DNA of 64,000 nucleotides, from contig NW_025408682.1 in the NCBI RefSeq assembly GCF_020360975.1, positions 1,408,501 to 1,472,500 of the forward strand, given 5' to 3'. A program made the translations under genes and the position numbers. Shown here one piece after another: positions 1 through 12,597 of the stretch. The stretch comes from Hirsutella rhossiliensis. Lineage: Eukaryota; Ascomycota; Sordariomycetes; Hypocreales; Ophiocordycipitaceae. Position 1 is the first letter of the stretch, and the number at the start of each line of letters is the position of its first letter. The notes beneath the pieces were generated by a model that was given only the letters and a program-made list of their open reading frames with translations, had not been told where the DNA came from and searched no databases.

Positions 1-1
1 G

Positions 2-820
2 CATTGTCACGAGCACAAACTACCGGTCATCAGCGCCATGGGGGCAGGATGCAAGAGCGATCCGACCAGGATCGTCGTGGGGGATATTGGGACGAGCAAG
101 GATGATAGGCTGTCAAAGGCGACGCGGCGGCGGCTGAAGCTGCTGGGAATCACGAGTGGCATTCCCGTTGTCTACTCGACGGAACAGGCCGGCGAGGGCA
201 AGGCGGAGCTGCTACCCTTGCCAGACGACGAGTTCCACAAGGGCTCGGTTGGTGACCTCGGTGTCATGGCCAACTTTCGCGTCAGGATTCTGCCCGTGCT
301 CGGAACAATGCCTGCCATCTTCGGCCTCACAGTTGCGAACCACGTCATCCTCAGCATCGCCGGCTACCCAATCGACTACGTGCCCGCCAAGGGGAGAGAG
401 AAGATGTACGAGGGCATCCTCGCCTATGTGCAAGGCGCCGAAGAGAAGCTGGCCCGGCTGTACGAGCCCGACATGGTCGGCTTGAAGACGCCGCTGACGG
501 TGGGCGACGTGGCCTTTTTGTCGGAAGAGCTGTACAGCGCGCGAAGCATCGTCAGTGGCATCCCGACCAGGCTGGTGCTGATTCGATGGCGCCGACCGGA
601 CAGGACGAGCGTGAGAGTCATCGGCCAAGGCAAGGACATCCAGAAATGCTCGACGGTCCGCTTGGAAGATCTGGTGTGCATGACAAAAGAGGAGGCTACA
701 CGGCATGAAAAGGAAATCTTCAAGGCCGGAAAGAGGGTCGAGGACTTGTACGACGAGGCAACGATTGAACGGGTCGAAGCGAAGCTTACCGAGGCGGCAT
801 CGTATGGACAATACAGGTAA
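2..820 (+). CDS. tRNA threonylcarbamoyladenosine dehydratase (TcdA/Tcd1-like), 3' part
   Basis: The gene runs in from the left edge: the frame is open from base 2 and the residues before the first Met (CHEHKLPVISA) are already family sequence, so the N-terminal nucleotide-binding part lies outside the window. The product belongs to the ThiF/E1-like superfamily, the TcdA/CsdL group (yeast Tcd1/Tcd2). These ATP-dependent enzymes cyclise t6A37 of ANN-decoding tRNAs to ct6A; the yeast proteins sit at the mitochondrial outer membrane. Visible family blocks are SAMGAGCKSDPTR, the DIGTSKDDRLS block, and a C-terminal hydrophobic helix (FGLTVANHVILSIAGYP). The stop is TAA in AGGTAA; a splice donor there is possible, but the C-terminus reads as complete. 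Family identity is recognised from motifs; the activity is inferred. Confidence 0.85.
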   Translation, partial: HCHEHKLPVISAMGAGCKSDPTRIVVGDIGTSKDDRLSKATRRRLKLLGITSGIPVVYSTEQAGEGKAELLPLPDDEFHKGSVGDLGVMANFRVRILPVLGTMPAIFGLTVANHVILSIAGYPIDYVPAKGREKMYEGILAYVQGAEEKLARLYEPDMVGLKTPLTVGDVAFLSEELYSARSIVSGIPTRLVLIRWRRPDRTSVRVIGQGKDIQKCSTVRLEDLVCMTKEEATRHEKEIFKAGKRVEDLYDEATIERVEAKLTEAASYGQYR

Positions 821-3800
821 CGAGTCCCGTCAGTATCGTCATCGCCGCGGCGCCCCGATGGCTTGCCTTTCAACTTCGGTCCTCCCACGTACCGTCTTTC
901 CATGGACATTCCGCCGGCCCGTCAGCCGGGAGGTGCGTGAAATGCAGGGCAGCGGCCCGAGCGAGGGCTCATGTAGGTAAGCATCGGATCTAAGCACGGG
1001 CACAAGACAAGCGAGTTGTGGGAGGGCGGTGACAACAGCCGCACTGGCATGGTGGACATGTAAGAGGAAGCGAGTCGGCACGAACGAACGGGGACTCACG
1101 GCCAATGCCTCGTTGGGTGCACATCGGTGGCGTCGAGCTGACGGCAGCGTCGCGCACATAATTGGATTCCTCGCTCTCGGATCCGCCTTGGATGTTTGGG
1201 ACGATATCGTGACAGCAAATTTGTCTTGTGTGTGCTCATTCCCCTCCGTGACTGGCTGTCACACCCTTGGGAAACCTGGGGCGTTGCTACCGAGACGTCT
1301 TGTCCTTTGGTTCACTTTGTTTCCGTGTCTAGTCATGTGGGCTGTCAGCTCCGACTTGGGCGCCCCGTCTCCCGGAGACGCAGGCGCCTTTGTTAGGCAG
1401 GTATCGAGGCACAGCAACAATATCGGAGTTGGGGCCCAGCGGCCAGGGGCTTTCTTGAATGCATGATGCAGTTCGCAAAGCGGGGCAGACAAGATGAGGC
1501 GACGAAACCACGGGGTTAGGGGTTAAGGCTTTACGACGATCTCAGCTCATTAAGAGAGCTGGTCGTCCCGACTTTTAAGCCAAGATTCAAGCCAGGCGCT
1601 TACTATTGGCCCGGTAGCCGTTGGCTTGTGTGTCTTCCATGGCAAGTGGTGAGACGTGGCGGATATGGCTTTCATGTGCATGAAGCTACAGCTTCATCAA
1701 TATCTTCTTCGTCATCGCACCTTTCAGCCATGTGCCGCCATGTGGTCTGTCGAGCCACGCAATTGGGGGCCTTTGGTCAGATGCCTGCATGGGAGGGATA
1801 TGGAATCCTGGGGCACCCTTTCTTCTGGCTCCATCTCTTCGCTCGCACCGACCAGCCAGCTCCTGGCTCTCGCTTCCTGCGTTAATGCTACACAATCTGG
1901 TGGTCCGTCGTTGAGACACAAATTTTCCTGCCTTTGCACGGAGACACAAATGTCGGGGTACCTGTGCCACGATGCAGCCGGAGATGGAAACGGAACCAGA
2001 TGCCTCAAATGACCGGCCCCCATGACCTCTCACCTTGTGCCTGCCCCACGATGCGCCGCCGGCTATTTCGGTCCATCTCGCCGTGCTCGCGACGTCTGTC
2101 TCTCAAAGCACGGGCAGAATCCAATTGCGAGGCGGGGAGAGTCGCTTGCGTCGAATCGCGATCCAACTTGTGCCTGCTGCGTGCTACCGTTGCCGAGATC
2201 GCGCGCCCGTTTGCCACCGTTTCTCTTCCCGTAGACGTGAGGCTGGTGCTGTATACGAGAAATTCTACCCTCAAGCCTATGCTTGATGCCTGGTGTGCGG
2301 TGTGTAGAGGTAGGTCTGGAGCGTGCTCTTTGAGACTTGCAAATCTGCAACAACAAGTTGAGCTACGAGGTGACATGCGGACCGGAGAGCCTGGGAATCG
2401 ATGATCAATAGTAGGCAATCTTCTAGTCAATGGGTTATAGAAACCAGTATTTACTTCTCTTACAACGCGATGCAATAGTCACTGCCCGTTTCTTACGTCC
2501 TCATGCCAAAAAGGATCCCAGAGCAACCATCTAAACCTCAATGATGTTGGTATCACTCCCATGGCTTGACTTCATGCAGCCAACGCCAGCAAAAGACATC
2601 CGGTCACACAAAAAACTATAACCACTCTATCCTAAAGTCATCGCGCGGAAGAGATCACCGCGGAAACTAGCCTTCGAGTTAGAGACTGCGGGCTATTTCA
2701 CCACAGCTTCTGCACTGAAACCAGGCCAGGCAACACCAGACTCTACCTACTCTTCCTCGCCGCTGCTGGCACCTTCTAGCAATACCTGAACCACCCAGAG
2801 GAGCAAAAGCCCTACTTCGCCATGCTAGCACAATACGTAGTTCCAAAACCATATTCTGCTCTGCTTACATGCCAGACTGCATAAAGGTCTTACGCAGGAA
2901 CGTTTAGGTAAGAGCTAAGTTTTGAACTAGTCTCTCGCGGCCAATGGCAAGTTTGGCACTGCACGACTCGTTTATTAAAAGGTGTTGTATATTATTTGAT
3001 GACCTAACTTGTCCGGATCTGGTTCCCCGGTCAGCTGGTCGGGGTGATGGCGCAGCATGACGGTTTCGTCGTCTCGCCACGCGCCTCTGCCCCTTGTTTC
3101 CGACCTGCTATCAGGCTATGCCAATGATATATCATGCTATTCCCCCCATTGAAATTCTCCATCTCCGCAGCGCCACGTAATCCCTGGGGGTTCTTCACGT
3201 GGTAATACTTGCTCACCCTCTAAGCCTCGCGAGCTCCGCTACACTCGTTAGCCCCCTGTGGTTGAAGAAGCTTCTGGAAACTGCAAGACTGGTGAAGATG
3301 CCGGCGTCGTAGAAGTGGCGGGAACGGGAGTTGTGGGCCAGCCAAACTCCTGAATGCTTGGAGATTGATTGATCTTTATCCACCACGGAGCCACCGTGCT
3401 CTGTCGACAGAGTCACATTCGTTTTGTTTCTCGCGGTTTCGAGCTGCAAATGTTGGTAGTCTTTACGCTTCATTTTCTCTCGAAATGACGGCGATCAAGT
3501 AACCGTCTCACATTGCCAGAGTGTATAAAGCCAATCCGCCGAAGCATCCTGTTCTCACCTAGCCATTCAAATTAAAATAGATTGTCCTCCTTTCCCTATT
3601 CACTTGTCCTCGCGATGTTTAATGCATTCCCAGTAAAGGAGAGAAAGGGAAGCTTGTCTCTTTAACTAGGCTGTGATTGCCTCTTCTTGACAAGAAACAG
3701 TCAAGTCAGACGACCCAGTTAATCCAGCCCGGCCGAAGCAGGCACAATAAGACATTTGGTACATGCAGTTTCATGTGAGGCACTCTAGTCTAGAGACTTT

Positions 3801-6800
3801 AACGTCATTTCTTTTAGCCTAGCGAGTCTTTCTAGCTACAGCTCGCTTTCATCTCAAAAGTCCAGATATTGACTTAAATCTACGTCGAGTCACTCTACCG
3901 TGTATACTCTAGCACAGTGGTATGCTCTACAGCTTGAACCCAAGGTAACTCCTCGTCTCACAACCGCCCCTATCCCCCGGTTCCATGGCATAGACGAGTT
4001 GCCGCGTCTTGCATATTGACGAAAGCCAAGCCGGGAGCAGCCAAGAGCCCAGCATCGATCCGGCCTGCCATCGTCTATCTACGCTGCTGCTGCCGCCTTG
4101 CCCTGTGATACTGACGGGGAACACGTTGGCAGGGTTACAACTCCAAACTGACCCTACGACGAAGTGGAGTGGAATGCGAGGCAGGGTCAAATGGGTGCTC
4201 AGCCAGCACCTATGGATTACACTACATGACACTTCTGCCGTTCGCGATGCATCTAGGCGCATACGCATTCATTTTGATTAGCTCGCCGTTTTGTGATGGC
4301 TCGCTCGACAACGTCTGACGACGACAGGGAAAAAAGACTGATGCCAGCATGGGCAGTCTCGTGTTATTTTTATCGCATTCGGAGCGCACGGGGTCGTGAT
4401 TTATTGGTAGGCCCCAGCGTAATGGGGGCCGGGGAGCCGGGCTGCCAAAAATGTATTTTTGACAGAATACGCCCATGCCATGATCTGGTGGCGACTCGGG
4501 CTCCAACGCAATGTTCGTTGTAACTCTGCGTGAGGCTTGCCCTGTAGGCGATGCTTGGTGGTACTGCCAGCGGGGGCAACGAAAACGAGACGTCGACCAG
4601 TAACAAACTTGAGACGGCCAGAGCCAATGAAGCCCGATGTTGGCGGGCAGAGGAAAGAGGCGGCTCCGCCCAAGTCGACCATTCATGTCGAACTAGGAGC
4701 AGGCGCGTGGCTCGCTGCCGAACCAGGGCCCGGTCCACGATAAGCTGGCGTGTAGAGGGTCTCCAAGGCCTGGAGGACACGCGTCAGTGCTTCTTCCTGG
4801 GGAATTTCCCATTCGCCTCGAGTCATGCACAAGGTGTGGTAAGATGAGAGCCTGAACAGCGCGGTGCTGGGCAGCTGCACAGATGCGGCACCGCGCAGAC
4901 GGTCGACAACACGAGAACAAACCTTCTCTTGCCACTTCTCGGTTGACTTGTTGTGCGGCGGGCGAAATATGAAGGGGGAAGAGAGAAGAGCATGCCTCCA
5001 ACGCAGGGCTGCAACGCAGATGTTGCTTGTCATGATTCCGCTGGCCACGCATGGCGGGGCGAGCGAGGACAGAAGGTGAGTCGAGATGATGTTCCGAGAC
5101 ACGGAAGCGCAAGGCATGCAGCGTGTGATTTGGACATACTAGCAGATTCGCGGACGTTGGATCATCCGTACTCGCCGGCCTGAAAGGCGTGCTCAGGCGA
5201 GTAGTGACGGAAAGCTGGCCCGCGGGGGGAGCTGAGGCCAGGGTTGTAGAGACTGAGCCCTTAGCATCCAACCGAGGCCGAGGAGGACGAGGGTAAGAAA
5301 CGAGAGCTGCGCCATTGCTGACTACCACTTGGAAGAGCCGAGGTATTCAGCCAAGGCAACGCGCTGTGCTTGCCTGCGCACGACTGGCGGGCGGCGCTCG
5401 TCATCATCAAGGCGATGCCGTTGAGGCTCGGGGCCGATGCCAGGAGGAGGGCGACTGAACAAAGCGCGGAGGGAGACGGACGGCCGCGTGTTGGGAGTGG
5501 TGCTTTAGTACTCCGTACGGAGAAGGATTGCCCTTGACATCGACCGAGGACTCAGACACGTGACTGTAGCAGAGTCCGCGCACTCCCATCCGAGGCTGTT
5601 GTCTGTCTTCGCATGCCAGACGCACACCGCCAGCACCAGCCGAGCGGCAACTGGCAGCATGCAGTCGCGGGTCAGGCAGACCGACTCATATTCGGAGCCC
5701 GCGTGCGCGCATGCCGTGAACATGTTATGTATGATGTGACAAGCATCTCACGATCACAGTGTTCGTAGGCCGCGGACTGCCCAGACAGGGATGGGCTCAG
5801 GACTCACCGCTCGTGATCAGAACAACCCCTGCTGCTGCGCCCACAGCGGACGCATGAGGCCAGGAGTCGCAAGTATAAGAAAGGTGCTTCTCAGGCAGAC
5901 GGCAGGCAGCAAGTGTTGCCTTGTAACCGCCTTGAATGATTAAGAGCCGCACGCCCTGTCCGTTTTACTTATAACCGTCTATTCATCTCGATGCTCGTCT
6001 CCCTCCCTCCCGATATCCCCTCTTAATTCTACGACATTCCTCTTTCCTCGCCAAGAGACGTCTATAGCCAAGGACGACAACATACAGTACAGGTGGCGAG
6101 AATTGGTGCACATGAAAAGACGACACAAGACAGACAAACAAAAAGGTCAGTGAGCAGATGCCCTAAGCAGCAGTCATGATCCAGCGCTCCACCTTCAGGG
6201 GTTCTGGTTACTTGAGCCTCAAAAGGCGCCTGGCGAACTGCGTCAAGGCGACCGACCGAGGCTGCCTGCCTGCCTGCCTCCCTGCCTGCCTGTTCGGGGT
6301 GCCTGGTGCCTGCCCCCAAGCGCCCCCCCCCCCCCTTCCTTCCTTCCTCACAGAACCTGCATGTTGCTATGTAAATATGTACATACATGCCTACGAACAG
6401 CCCAAGGAAGCTGCACCTTCCCTGCTCTTGCTTGTTCAGTGCAACCCACCCCCCACCACCCTCGCCTCGGCCCGCTAATCACGGGGTACATGCAGCTTCC
6501 GCGACAGCCCTAGGCTTTCTCAGGTACCGCTCGATCTGGACCGCAAACTTGACTTCGTCGTCGCAAACCTCACCTGTCTCTCCACCCCCGTCTTCGCGGC
6601 GCTCGGTTACGGCGTATAGCTAGTGCGCCTCTCTTCTCGCCAGGTAAGTTCTTTGCGGCTATCTCATCTTATCCTTCTCAGCCGCCCTTTTTTGCCTTCC
6701 GGGCCGCCTTTGTCTTACTCTGGCTGGCTCGCCTGCCTGTCCGCTCGTGCGGCTGGGCCGGCTTCGGAGGCACACGACGCCAATACTTGACCTACCCAAG

Positions 6801-6993
6801 CTCCTCCCATCTTTGTTCCAATGCTAACTCCCTCTCCACAAGGCCATACCCTGCCTGCGTCTCGCCGACACAGCAGGACAGCACGCCGACCTCAACCCGG
6901 CGCTGCTGCGAGTATCCATCCACCCCCGCTGCCGATCCGACCGCCGTATGCCCTCGACGCTCCCGAGCTGTCGGAGTTGCATCTGCATCCGGC
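821..6993. other. Long intergenic region without a recognisable gene
   Basis: No open frame here has recognisable domains. Bases 2420-4000 are AT-richer and full of stops. Open frames at 1029-1466 (+) and 4693-5328 (-) look like chance frames in GC-rich DNA, with biased composition and no motifs. From about 6500 the sequence is pyrimidine-rich with a strong donor-like GTAAGT at 6644, which may be a 5'-UTR intron of the next gene. The rest is presumably promoter and leader. Confidence 0.5.
6263..6349. repeat. Simple-sequence tract: (CTGC)n, poly-C and (TTCC)n
   Basis: A TGCC/CTGC microsatellite (6263-6292) is followed by a run of 13 C (6323-6335) and TTCC repeats to 6349. It lies upstream of the EST1-like gene. 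Such tracts are common in fungal promoters, and the poly-C length may be unreliable in the assembly. Confidence 0.75.
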
Positions 6994-9418
6994 ATGGACA
7001 AGCTCACAAAGGGCTGGGTGCACCACCTGCGCAAGACGGCCCGCCAGGAGACTGCTGGCCGCGGCAGTTGTCCTCTCTGCGAGGCCGAAATCCAGCCTGA
7101 CATTGACTCCTTCAAGGCCCATGTCCGCGCCGACGCCACACGGCACCCCAGCCTCGCCGACGATGCAGACATTGAGCAAGCCTTTCAGAACGTCACCATT
7201 CACAGTCCCCTGTTCGTGGCCCCCCTCCCCACCCCTTTCCGCCCGACAGCGCATTGACCACGTGTGCGCGCGCATATAGGAACAACCAGGCTGCTGCCAG
7301 CCGCGCGTCTGAAGCAACCGGGTCCGGCAGATCGCACAGAAAGCGGCCGACCCCTGGCCACCTGGATCTTACGGATCGGCCAGACGCCAACGACCGCTTA
7401 GCGGGTGCCGCGGACCAGCCCGACGCCGGTCAGCGCGGCAGCAAGAAGATTTGCTCCCCTCCGGCATCGGTGGCCCAGCAGCGGGGTTCCTCTCCGCCCA
7501 CGCCGGGACGCAGCCGCGCCAGGCTGAGCGAGGCCGTTGGCGATTTTGACCGCGGCCATGCTTCGAAGAAGCTGGGCGGGCGTCAGCTCTGGAATCCCGA
7601 TGATGATTCGCACCCCAAGCAGACTGTGGCCCGCCCATCCCAGTCGGCCTCACTCGGTCATCCGCGACGCCCCAAGGGTCATCGCCAGTCTCCGCAGCAT
7701 GCCGCCCCACGCTCCGTCTCTTCCGACAGCTTGTCCATGTCGGAAATGATTCGGCAGCCGGAGACGCAGCCGATATCGCAAGAGCAGCTCGTTGCCGAGG
7801 TCAAGGGCATCTATGCCGGCTTGGTCATGATCGAGAGCAAATGCATCGAGTACGACAGCTCGCAGCAGGCTAAACGGCTGAGTCAGGAGCAGTACCATGC
7901 CCTGATTGCTCTCCATCGCTCGGTCCTCCACGAGCATCACGACTTCTTCCTGGCGAGCCAGCACCCGTCAGCGAGCGAAGCTCTGCGGCGGCTGGCCTCC
8001 AAGTACGCCATGCCCGCACGCATGTGGCGGCACGGCATCCACTCGTTTCTCGAGCTCCTGCGGCACAAGCTGCCCGGCTCGCTGGAGCACATGCTTACCT
8101 TTATCTACATCGCGTACAGCATGATGACCCTGCTTTTCGAGACGGTACCTGCTTTTGAGGAGACCTGGATAGAGTGTCTTGGAGATCTGGGCAGATACCG
8201 CATGGCAATCGAGGATGACGACATCAGGGACCGAGAAACGTGGACGGGCGTCTCCCGCTACTGGTATAGCAAGGCCTCGGACAAGTCCCCCACCACGGGC
8301 CGCCTGTACCACCACCTGGCGATCCTTTCGCGGCCCAACGCACTGCAGCAGCTCTACTACTATGCTAAGTCGCTTTGCGTGCCCATTCCCTTTCCGAGCG
8401 CTCGGGAGAGCGTCATGACGCTTTTCGACCCGCTCCTGAACTCGGCCTCCCATCAGCGCCTGGAGCCGGCCGACGCGGCCTTTGTTCGCGTGCACGGCAT
8501 CCTCTTTTCGGGAAAATCAAAGGAACAGCTGGAGCCGTCCATGGACGAGTTCTGTAGCCTCCTGGACGGGCGAATCGGCAGCGCGCGCTCCAACTGGCTC
8601 GAGGCAGGGTATGTCAACCTCTCCCTTCCAAGTCTGCCATTTGCTTGTCACCCGTGGCATTGTTCTCTGACCCAGTAGCCAGGTACTACGTCGGCATCTC
8701 CCTTAGCTGCTCCCTCTTGGGATTCGGTGCCAAGTCCAACGTAATCATGCAAGCCATTGCGGAGCCACTGGGTGAGCCCGACGCCAGCGTGGACGAAAGC
8801 GGCGGCGCCGAGGCGGAAGCGTACGCGGGCGAGACATTTCGACAGGCCCTTTCGTTTGCCGTCCGGACATACGAAATCGTGCTTCGTCGCTGGGGCGACA
8901 AGAACACGCTGTCTTGTCTACACACCACCATGGTGTTCCTCCTCCACCTGTCCCGCTACCCGTCTGCCATGGCGTACATCGAGAACGAATACCCCTGGAA
9001 ACTGACTACCATCATGCTCAACTACCTGCTTCAGACGATTGGGCGCAAGCCCAGAATCGACACGGAAGCGTTCCCGGGACCCGAGAAGGAGGGTGAGCCT
9101 CCGTATCCCCTTCCGGAAGACTATGCTCTGCGCGGGCTAGTGTATGCGCAAGACTACTTCCCGGATAAATGGTTCGAAAACGAGAGGATCGACGAGTCTG
9201 ATCGATACCTGGAGCCTCCTTCGAAAGCTTTGGAGAGGCAGGAGCGGATCCTATGGATCGGGCGAAGACTCGCCAGCTCGAGCAAGTGGTTGACTTGGGA
9301 CGAAGATGCCCGGCTGTTCTCGGTCGCGCGAGCGTACGACGTTGTGCTCGCAGGCCTACCAGACAATAGCCCAGACACATCAAAACGAGGGAACACGCGA
9401 CCGAGCCAGGACGCGTGA
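6994..9418 (+). CDS. EST1/SMG-type DNA/RNA-binding-domain protein with N-terminal zinc-finger-like motif
   Basis: Three exons give 760 aa: 6994-7211, 7280-8608 and 8683-9418. Introns 7212-7279 (GTTCGT...ATAG) and 8609-8682 (GTATGT...CCAG) keep phase. The start ATG at 6994 is chosen because upstream in-frame residues look like leader sequence. Residues 26-51 form a CX2C-X13-H-X7-H pattern, a possible zinc finger. A low-complexity Ser/Pro/Arg linker follows. The core is an all-helical EST1-type domain recognised from the YHHLAIL, NALQQLYYY and VPIPFPSARES blocks, the equivalent of the TPR-like region of Est1/SMG5/SMG7. Family members bind telomerase RNA or act in nonsense-mediated decay. In filamentous fungi there are several EST1-domain paralogues, so a telomere role should not be assumed. 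It is probably nuclear or cytoplasmic. Confidence 0.82.
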
Positions 9419-11344
9419 AGAGACTAGATCCCTTCGCACACTCTACTTTGTGTCAGAGCGGCCAGCCTGCCGTCGTCGGAGCCGAGCCAGGAGGGCTTTT
9501 GAGCTGCTCACAAGGGCAGCCAGACAAGGCGAAGATTGCCGAAGTCCCGTCTCCGACTCCTGTCTGCCGCTGCTGGTGCGGCCAGAAGGATGGACAGCGC
9601 CAGTCGGGGCCCGTTGATGGGCCAGGCAACGTTCCAGAAGGAACCGAAGAGAGCAGGACGTGAGTAGCATCCGAGGCCAAGCCTGGAGGACGGATGCAGT
9701 GATCGTCACGAGGAACGCACCCACAGGAAGAGGTGACGTCGACTTTAAGTGCGCCATGATGTGGACGGGCTTTCTGTACTCGGGGCGCCAGGCGGTTACA
9801 GCCAAATTACCGTTGGTACTTGAGTCCCCATTCCCACTCAAACGCGTTGAGTGAGGCGGGCTGACCTGAAGCGACGACAGACGTCGAGCGGGAACGGCTC
9901 TTGGCTTAGCGAGGGGCAGCGACGGCCATTGATTGTGTCGAAAGCCGAAGGCCGGCGCCGTTGCTCTCGTCTTGTATTATGTTTTTTTTTGCTTGCCGTG
10001 AATAGGCTCTGCATGTCTCGTTAGACCTGGATAGCGAAGTGGGTATCATAATGCGCATGTGTATCTTGCAGGAGCTCCTTTCCGCCCTCTTTTCATCCCC
10101 TCCAATGCTGTATGTGAACCCCCAACGTCGCGTAGCATATTGTGTTTCGGGTATGGTTCATCTCGCCTGGAGCGGCTGCCTCATGTGCTCTTTCGTGGGT
10201 TCGTTGCCCTTCCCCCTTTGCCGGCGGGCATGCTTCGAAAAGATGGGTCAGTTCTCGAACAGACTTAGTTCCCAACGGAGGGAACAGGCCGGGCCCTGGA
10301 AGTGATACATGATGCATACTTTGTGCCCTTACACACGTTCGAGCACCTCATGCACGAACCGTCACCAGACGCATGCATATGCCGCCTTGCGAGTTGCAGC
10401 AGGCCGAGGCGAACAGGTACTGCATGCCGCCTCGTTTGCTCTCCTTTGTATTTTCCCTTTTTCGTCCTCTATTGATATCTCTTATTTAAGATATGTACTC
10501 TTTGCCTTGCCCTTTCTTGTTCCCCGTCGTCTCAGTGCATGAGAGCGTGGCCACGCGCAGACCAGTGGCAAGTCGAGTGTCGTCTCGGCAGGCATAGAGC
10601 GCAGGTCTCTTGCAAGGTCTTTGACGAATAAGACGTCGTATAGTAGGGGTACAGCAGCTCTTCAGCAAATGTCACTATGAGACAAGTGCCAGAAAATCCC
10701 TACACCGCTGTCTCCCCAATTTTGATTCGCTTAGCAATGCGTAGCTTACCATCTGCCGAGTATATACCTGTTAGAGTAGAGAAAGGACTTATAATACGCG
10801 TTAGTAACACCTCCAATGGGGGTGCCCCTATTTTGCATGGTGTAACGGTATTTTACCAGCTTGACAATACCCATCGCGGGGCCGTAACTAGCCTACTGTA
10901 TTCCCATGAGGCGGCCAGGAGAAAAGAGGCTCCGCGGGTAGATGGGATGGTACACCCCAAGTATGCTTCGTGTGGGACGGTCTTGGGACTGCGTGCCTCT
11001 CTGATTTTTAAAACGGCTGCGAAGATGCTTGTGGGGACGTTTTGCCTACTGCATACAGCGGATGTAGCATGTTTGATACGAACCGAGGCGGGTTGGCGAG
11101 TCAAGCTATGTTTTACTATACACCTCTTCTATATATCCCCCCTAGTAGCTTTCCCTTACTAGCCAGGTAACGGGAGGCCGTTCGAACTAATAACTGAACC
11201 TACTATAAGCTTTATTTTTCGCCTCGGGACTACTTGGCCGTCTGGAACGTAGTGGGCCAGGTTTACATATTACTCCAAATCTGCATTCTGCTCAATACCG
11301 GCTTGCAGTAAGCCCAATCAACCACAGCCAGGCTGGCTTGAGGC
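9419..11344. other. Intergenic region, upper part GC-rich, lower part AT-rich and decayed
   Basis: Nothing recognisable is present. An open frame at 10677-11162 (+) has no motif and irregular composition, and I treat it as decayed repeat DNA. A 22-nt palindromic segment near 10813-10835 recurs near 56356. A 9-10 base T run lies at about 9982. The last 170 bases are the left flank of the retrotransposon insertion site. Confidence 0.5.
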
Positions 11345-11534
11345 TGTGAAAGGCCTCTAGTGAGTTGATACAACTAACTAGTCCCTATGCTGTTTACTAT
11401 CAAGATAGAGAAGAAAGAAAGAAAGAAAGAGAATCTACTACATGAGAGCACAATAGCATTTTATAGCTTCGAGCCAATGGAAGGTTCTAGAAGCTAGGCG
11501 GCGCAGCCGCCGTTAAAGCGGCTTGCCCGTTACA
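11345..11534 (-). repeat. Outer element, 3' LTR
   Basis: This LTR matches 22210-22398 except for one extra T near its left end. It contains a short GAAA microsatellite and ends with CGTTACA. It is the 3' LTR because the coding strand is minus. Confidence 0.95.
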
Positions 11535-11617
11535 TTACCTCCCTCCCTTCCAACGTTTCCTCTTCCGGGGGGTCGTGGCAATCTGTGGCAAGATGACTTG
11601 AGAAGGTGACACTCCTT

Positions 11618-12404
11618 TTATGCTTCTTCCATTGCTTCCATGCATCGGTGTGTCGAATAGTAGTAAGGGGTTCCCGTAGGCTGCGAGTAATCATGCCATT
11701 TTACGAGCACCTTCTTATGCGTACCTTCCATTCTTTCATCCAGAATTCTTTCAACAAGGTACATCTTTTCGCCGTCCACCAGCACCGGTGGGGCACTCTC
11801 TGATCGAGTTTCTGCGAAGGCAATGGGTCTCCGGGACTGGCCGGAGTAGGTCGACGTGAAAGACTGGATGGATGCGCCCAGGCACATCCAACCTGTAGGC
11901 ATGTGGGCTAACTTCCGCGAGCACTTGATATTTGGCATGTAGCCAATCGAGCTTCTTGCAGGGTCGCGATGTTTTGACATTTCTCAAGTTGAGGTATACC
12001 CAATCCCAGGCTCGTATCTCGGTGCGGCTGTCCTGTGCTTGTTGGCTTGCGCTTGCTGTATTTCCTGGGCCATAGCTATCGCTGCTTGCGCAAACTCCGT
12101 GGCGTCCTGTAGTCTCTGAATAAAATCCTCCGCTGTCGCTTCCCCCTGCGTCGTGTCTTCCGTTCTTCGATGCTCAACTAATTGGATTGGCTCGTTGTGG
12201 TAGCCGTGCATGAAGAAGAACGGACTCAGTCCGGTGGAGGTTGCTTCCTCTCGTTAATAGTCGCCATCGCGATTGGAAGCAAGTCTAACCAGTTCTCCTG
12301 CAGATAATTCGTCCATATCCGAAGAATCCTCTCTACCTCTTGGTTCATTCGTTCTGTTGCACCGTCGGTTTGTGGATGGTACGCCGTCGACAACCGCTGC
12401 TCGA
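11618..12404 (-). pseudogene. Outer element, integrase C-terminal part and chromodomain (frameshifted)
   Basis: Reading the minus strand away from the inner insertion gives STAYHPQTDGATERMNQE, which carries the integrase catalytic Glu region. A frame change near 12215 leads to the HGYHNEP block, another near 11985 to the GPR/HPVFHVDLLR block, and finally a chromodomain (MYLVERILDERM...VLVKWHDY). Chromodomains of this class target integration to H3K9-methylated chromatin (established for chromoviruses). Three or more frame changes make this copy non-coding as read. Confidence 0.85.
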
Positions 12405-12582
12405 TGTTACGGTATCCACCTCCACATACCTTACGGTATCCACTTCCACATACCGTTACGTATATAGACCGCTTCCTCCTTTTCTTCAGTTCCTCTTCCT
12501 CTTCCCTTCTTCCTTAAGAAGTCGATAATTAACTATTCTTCCAAGTCCCTTCTGGTTATCCATATCGGCCTTGATCGTAACA
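12405..12582 (+). repeat. Inner element, 5' LTR
   Basis: It begins TGTTACGG and ends GTAACA, and is identical to the LTR at 17823-18000 by eye. The segment at 12516-12529 is complementary to the primer-binding site just downstream. Confidence 0.96.
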
Positions 12583-12583
12583 T

Positions 12584-12597
12584 ATTATCGACTTCTT
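12584..12597 (+). other. Inner element primer-binding site, self-priming type
   Basis: The 14 bases ATTATCGACTTCTT, one base after the 5' LTR, are the perfect reverse complement of LTR bases 12516-12529. In Tf1/sushi elements the 5' end of the RNA folds back onto the PBS and primes reverse transcription instead of a tRNA. This arrangement is seen directly; the mechanism is inferred from that family. Confidence 0.75.

Noticed and set aside
4693..5328. 211-codon minus-strand frame
   Set aside because: Composition is irregular, no motif, signal or splice support; long open frames are common by chance in GC-rich DNA.
10677..11162. 161-codon plus-strand frame
   Set aside because: No motif, AT-rich decayed context; more likely old repeat DNA.
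11170..11185. Possible tRNA B-box-like GTTCGAAC
   Set aside because: No matching A-box or cloverleaf around it.
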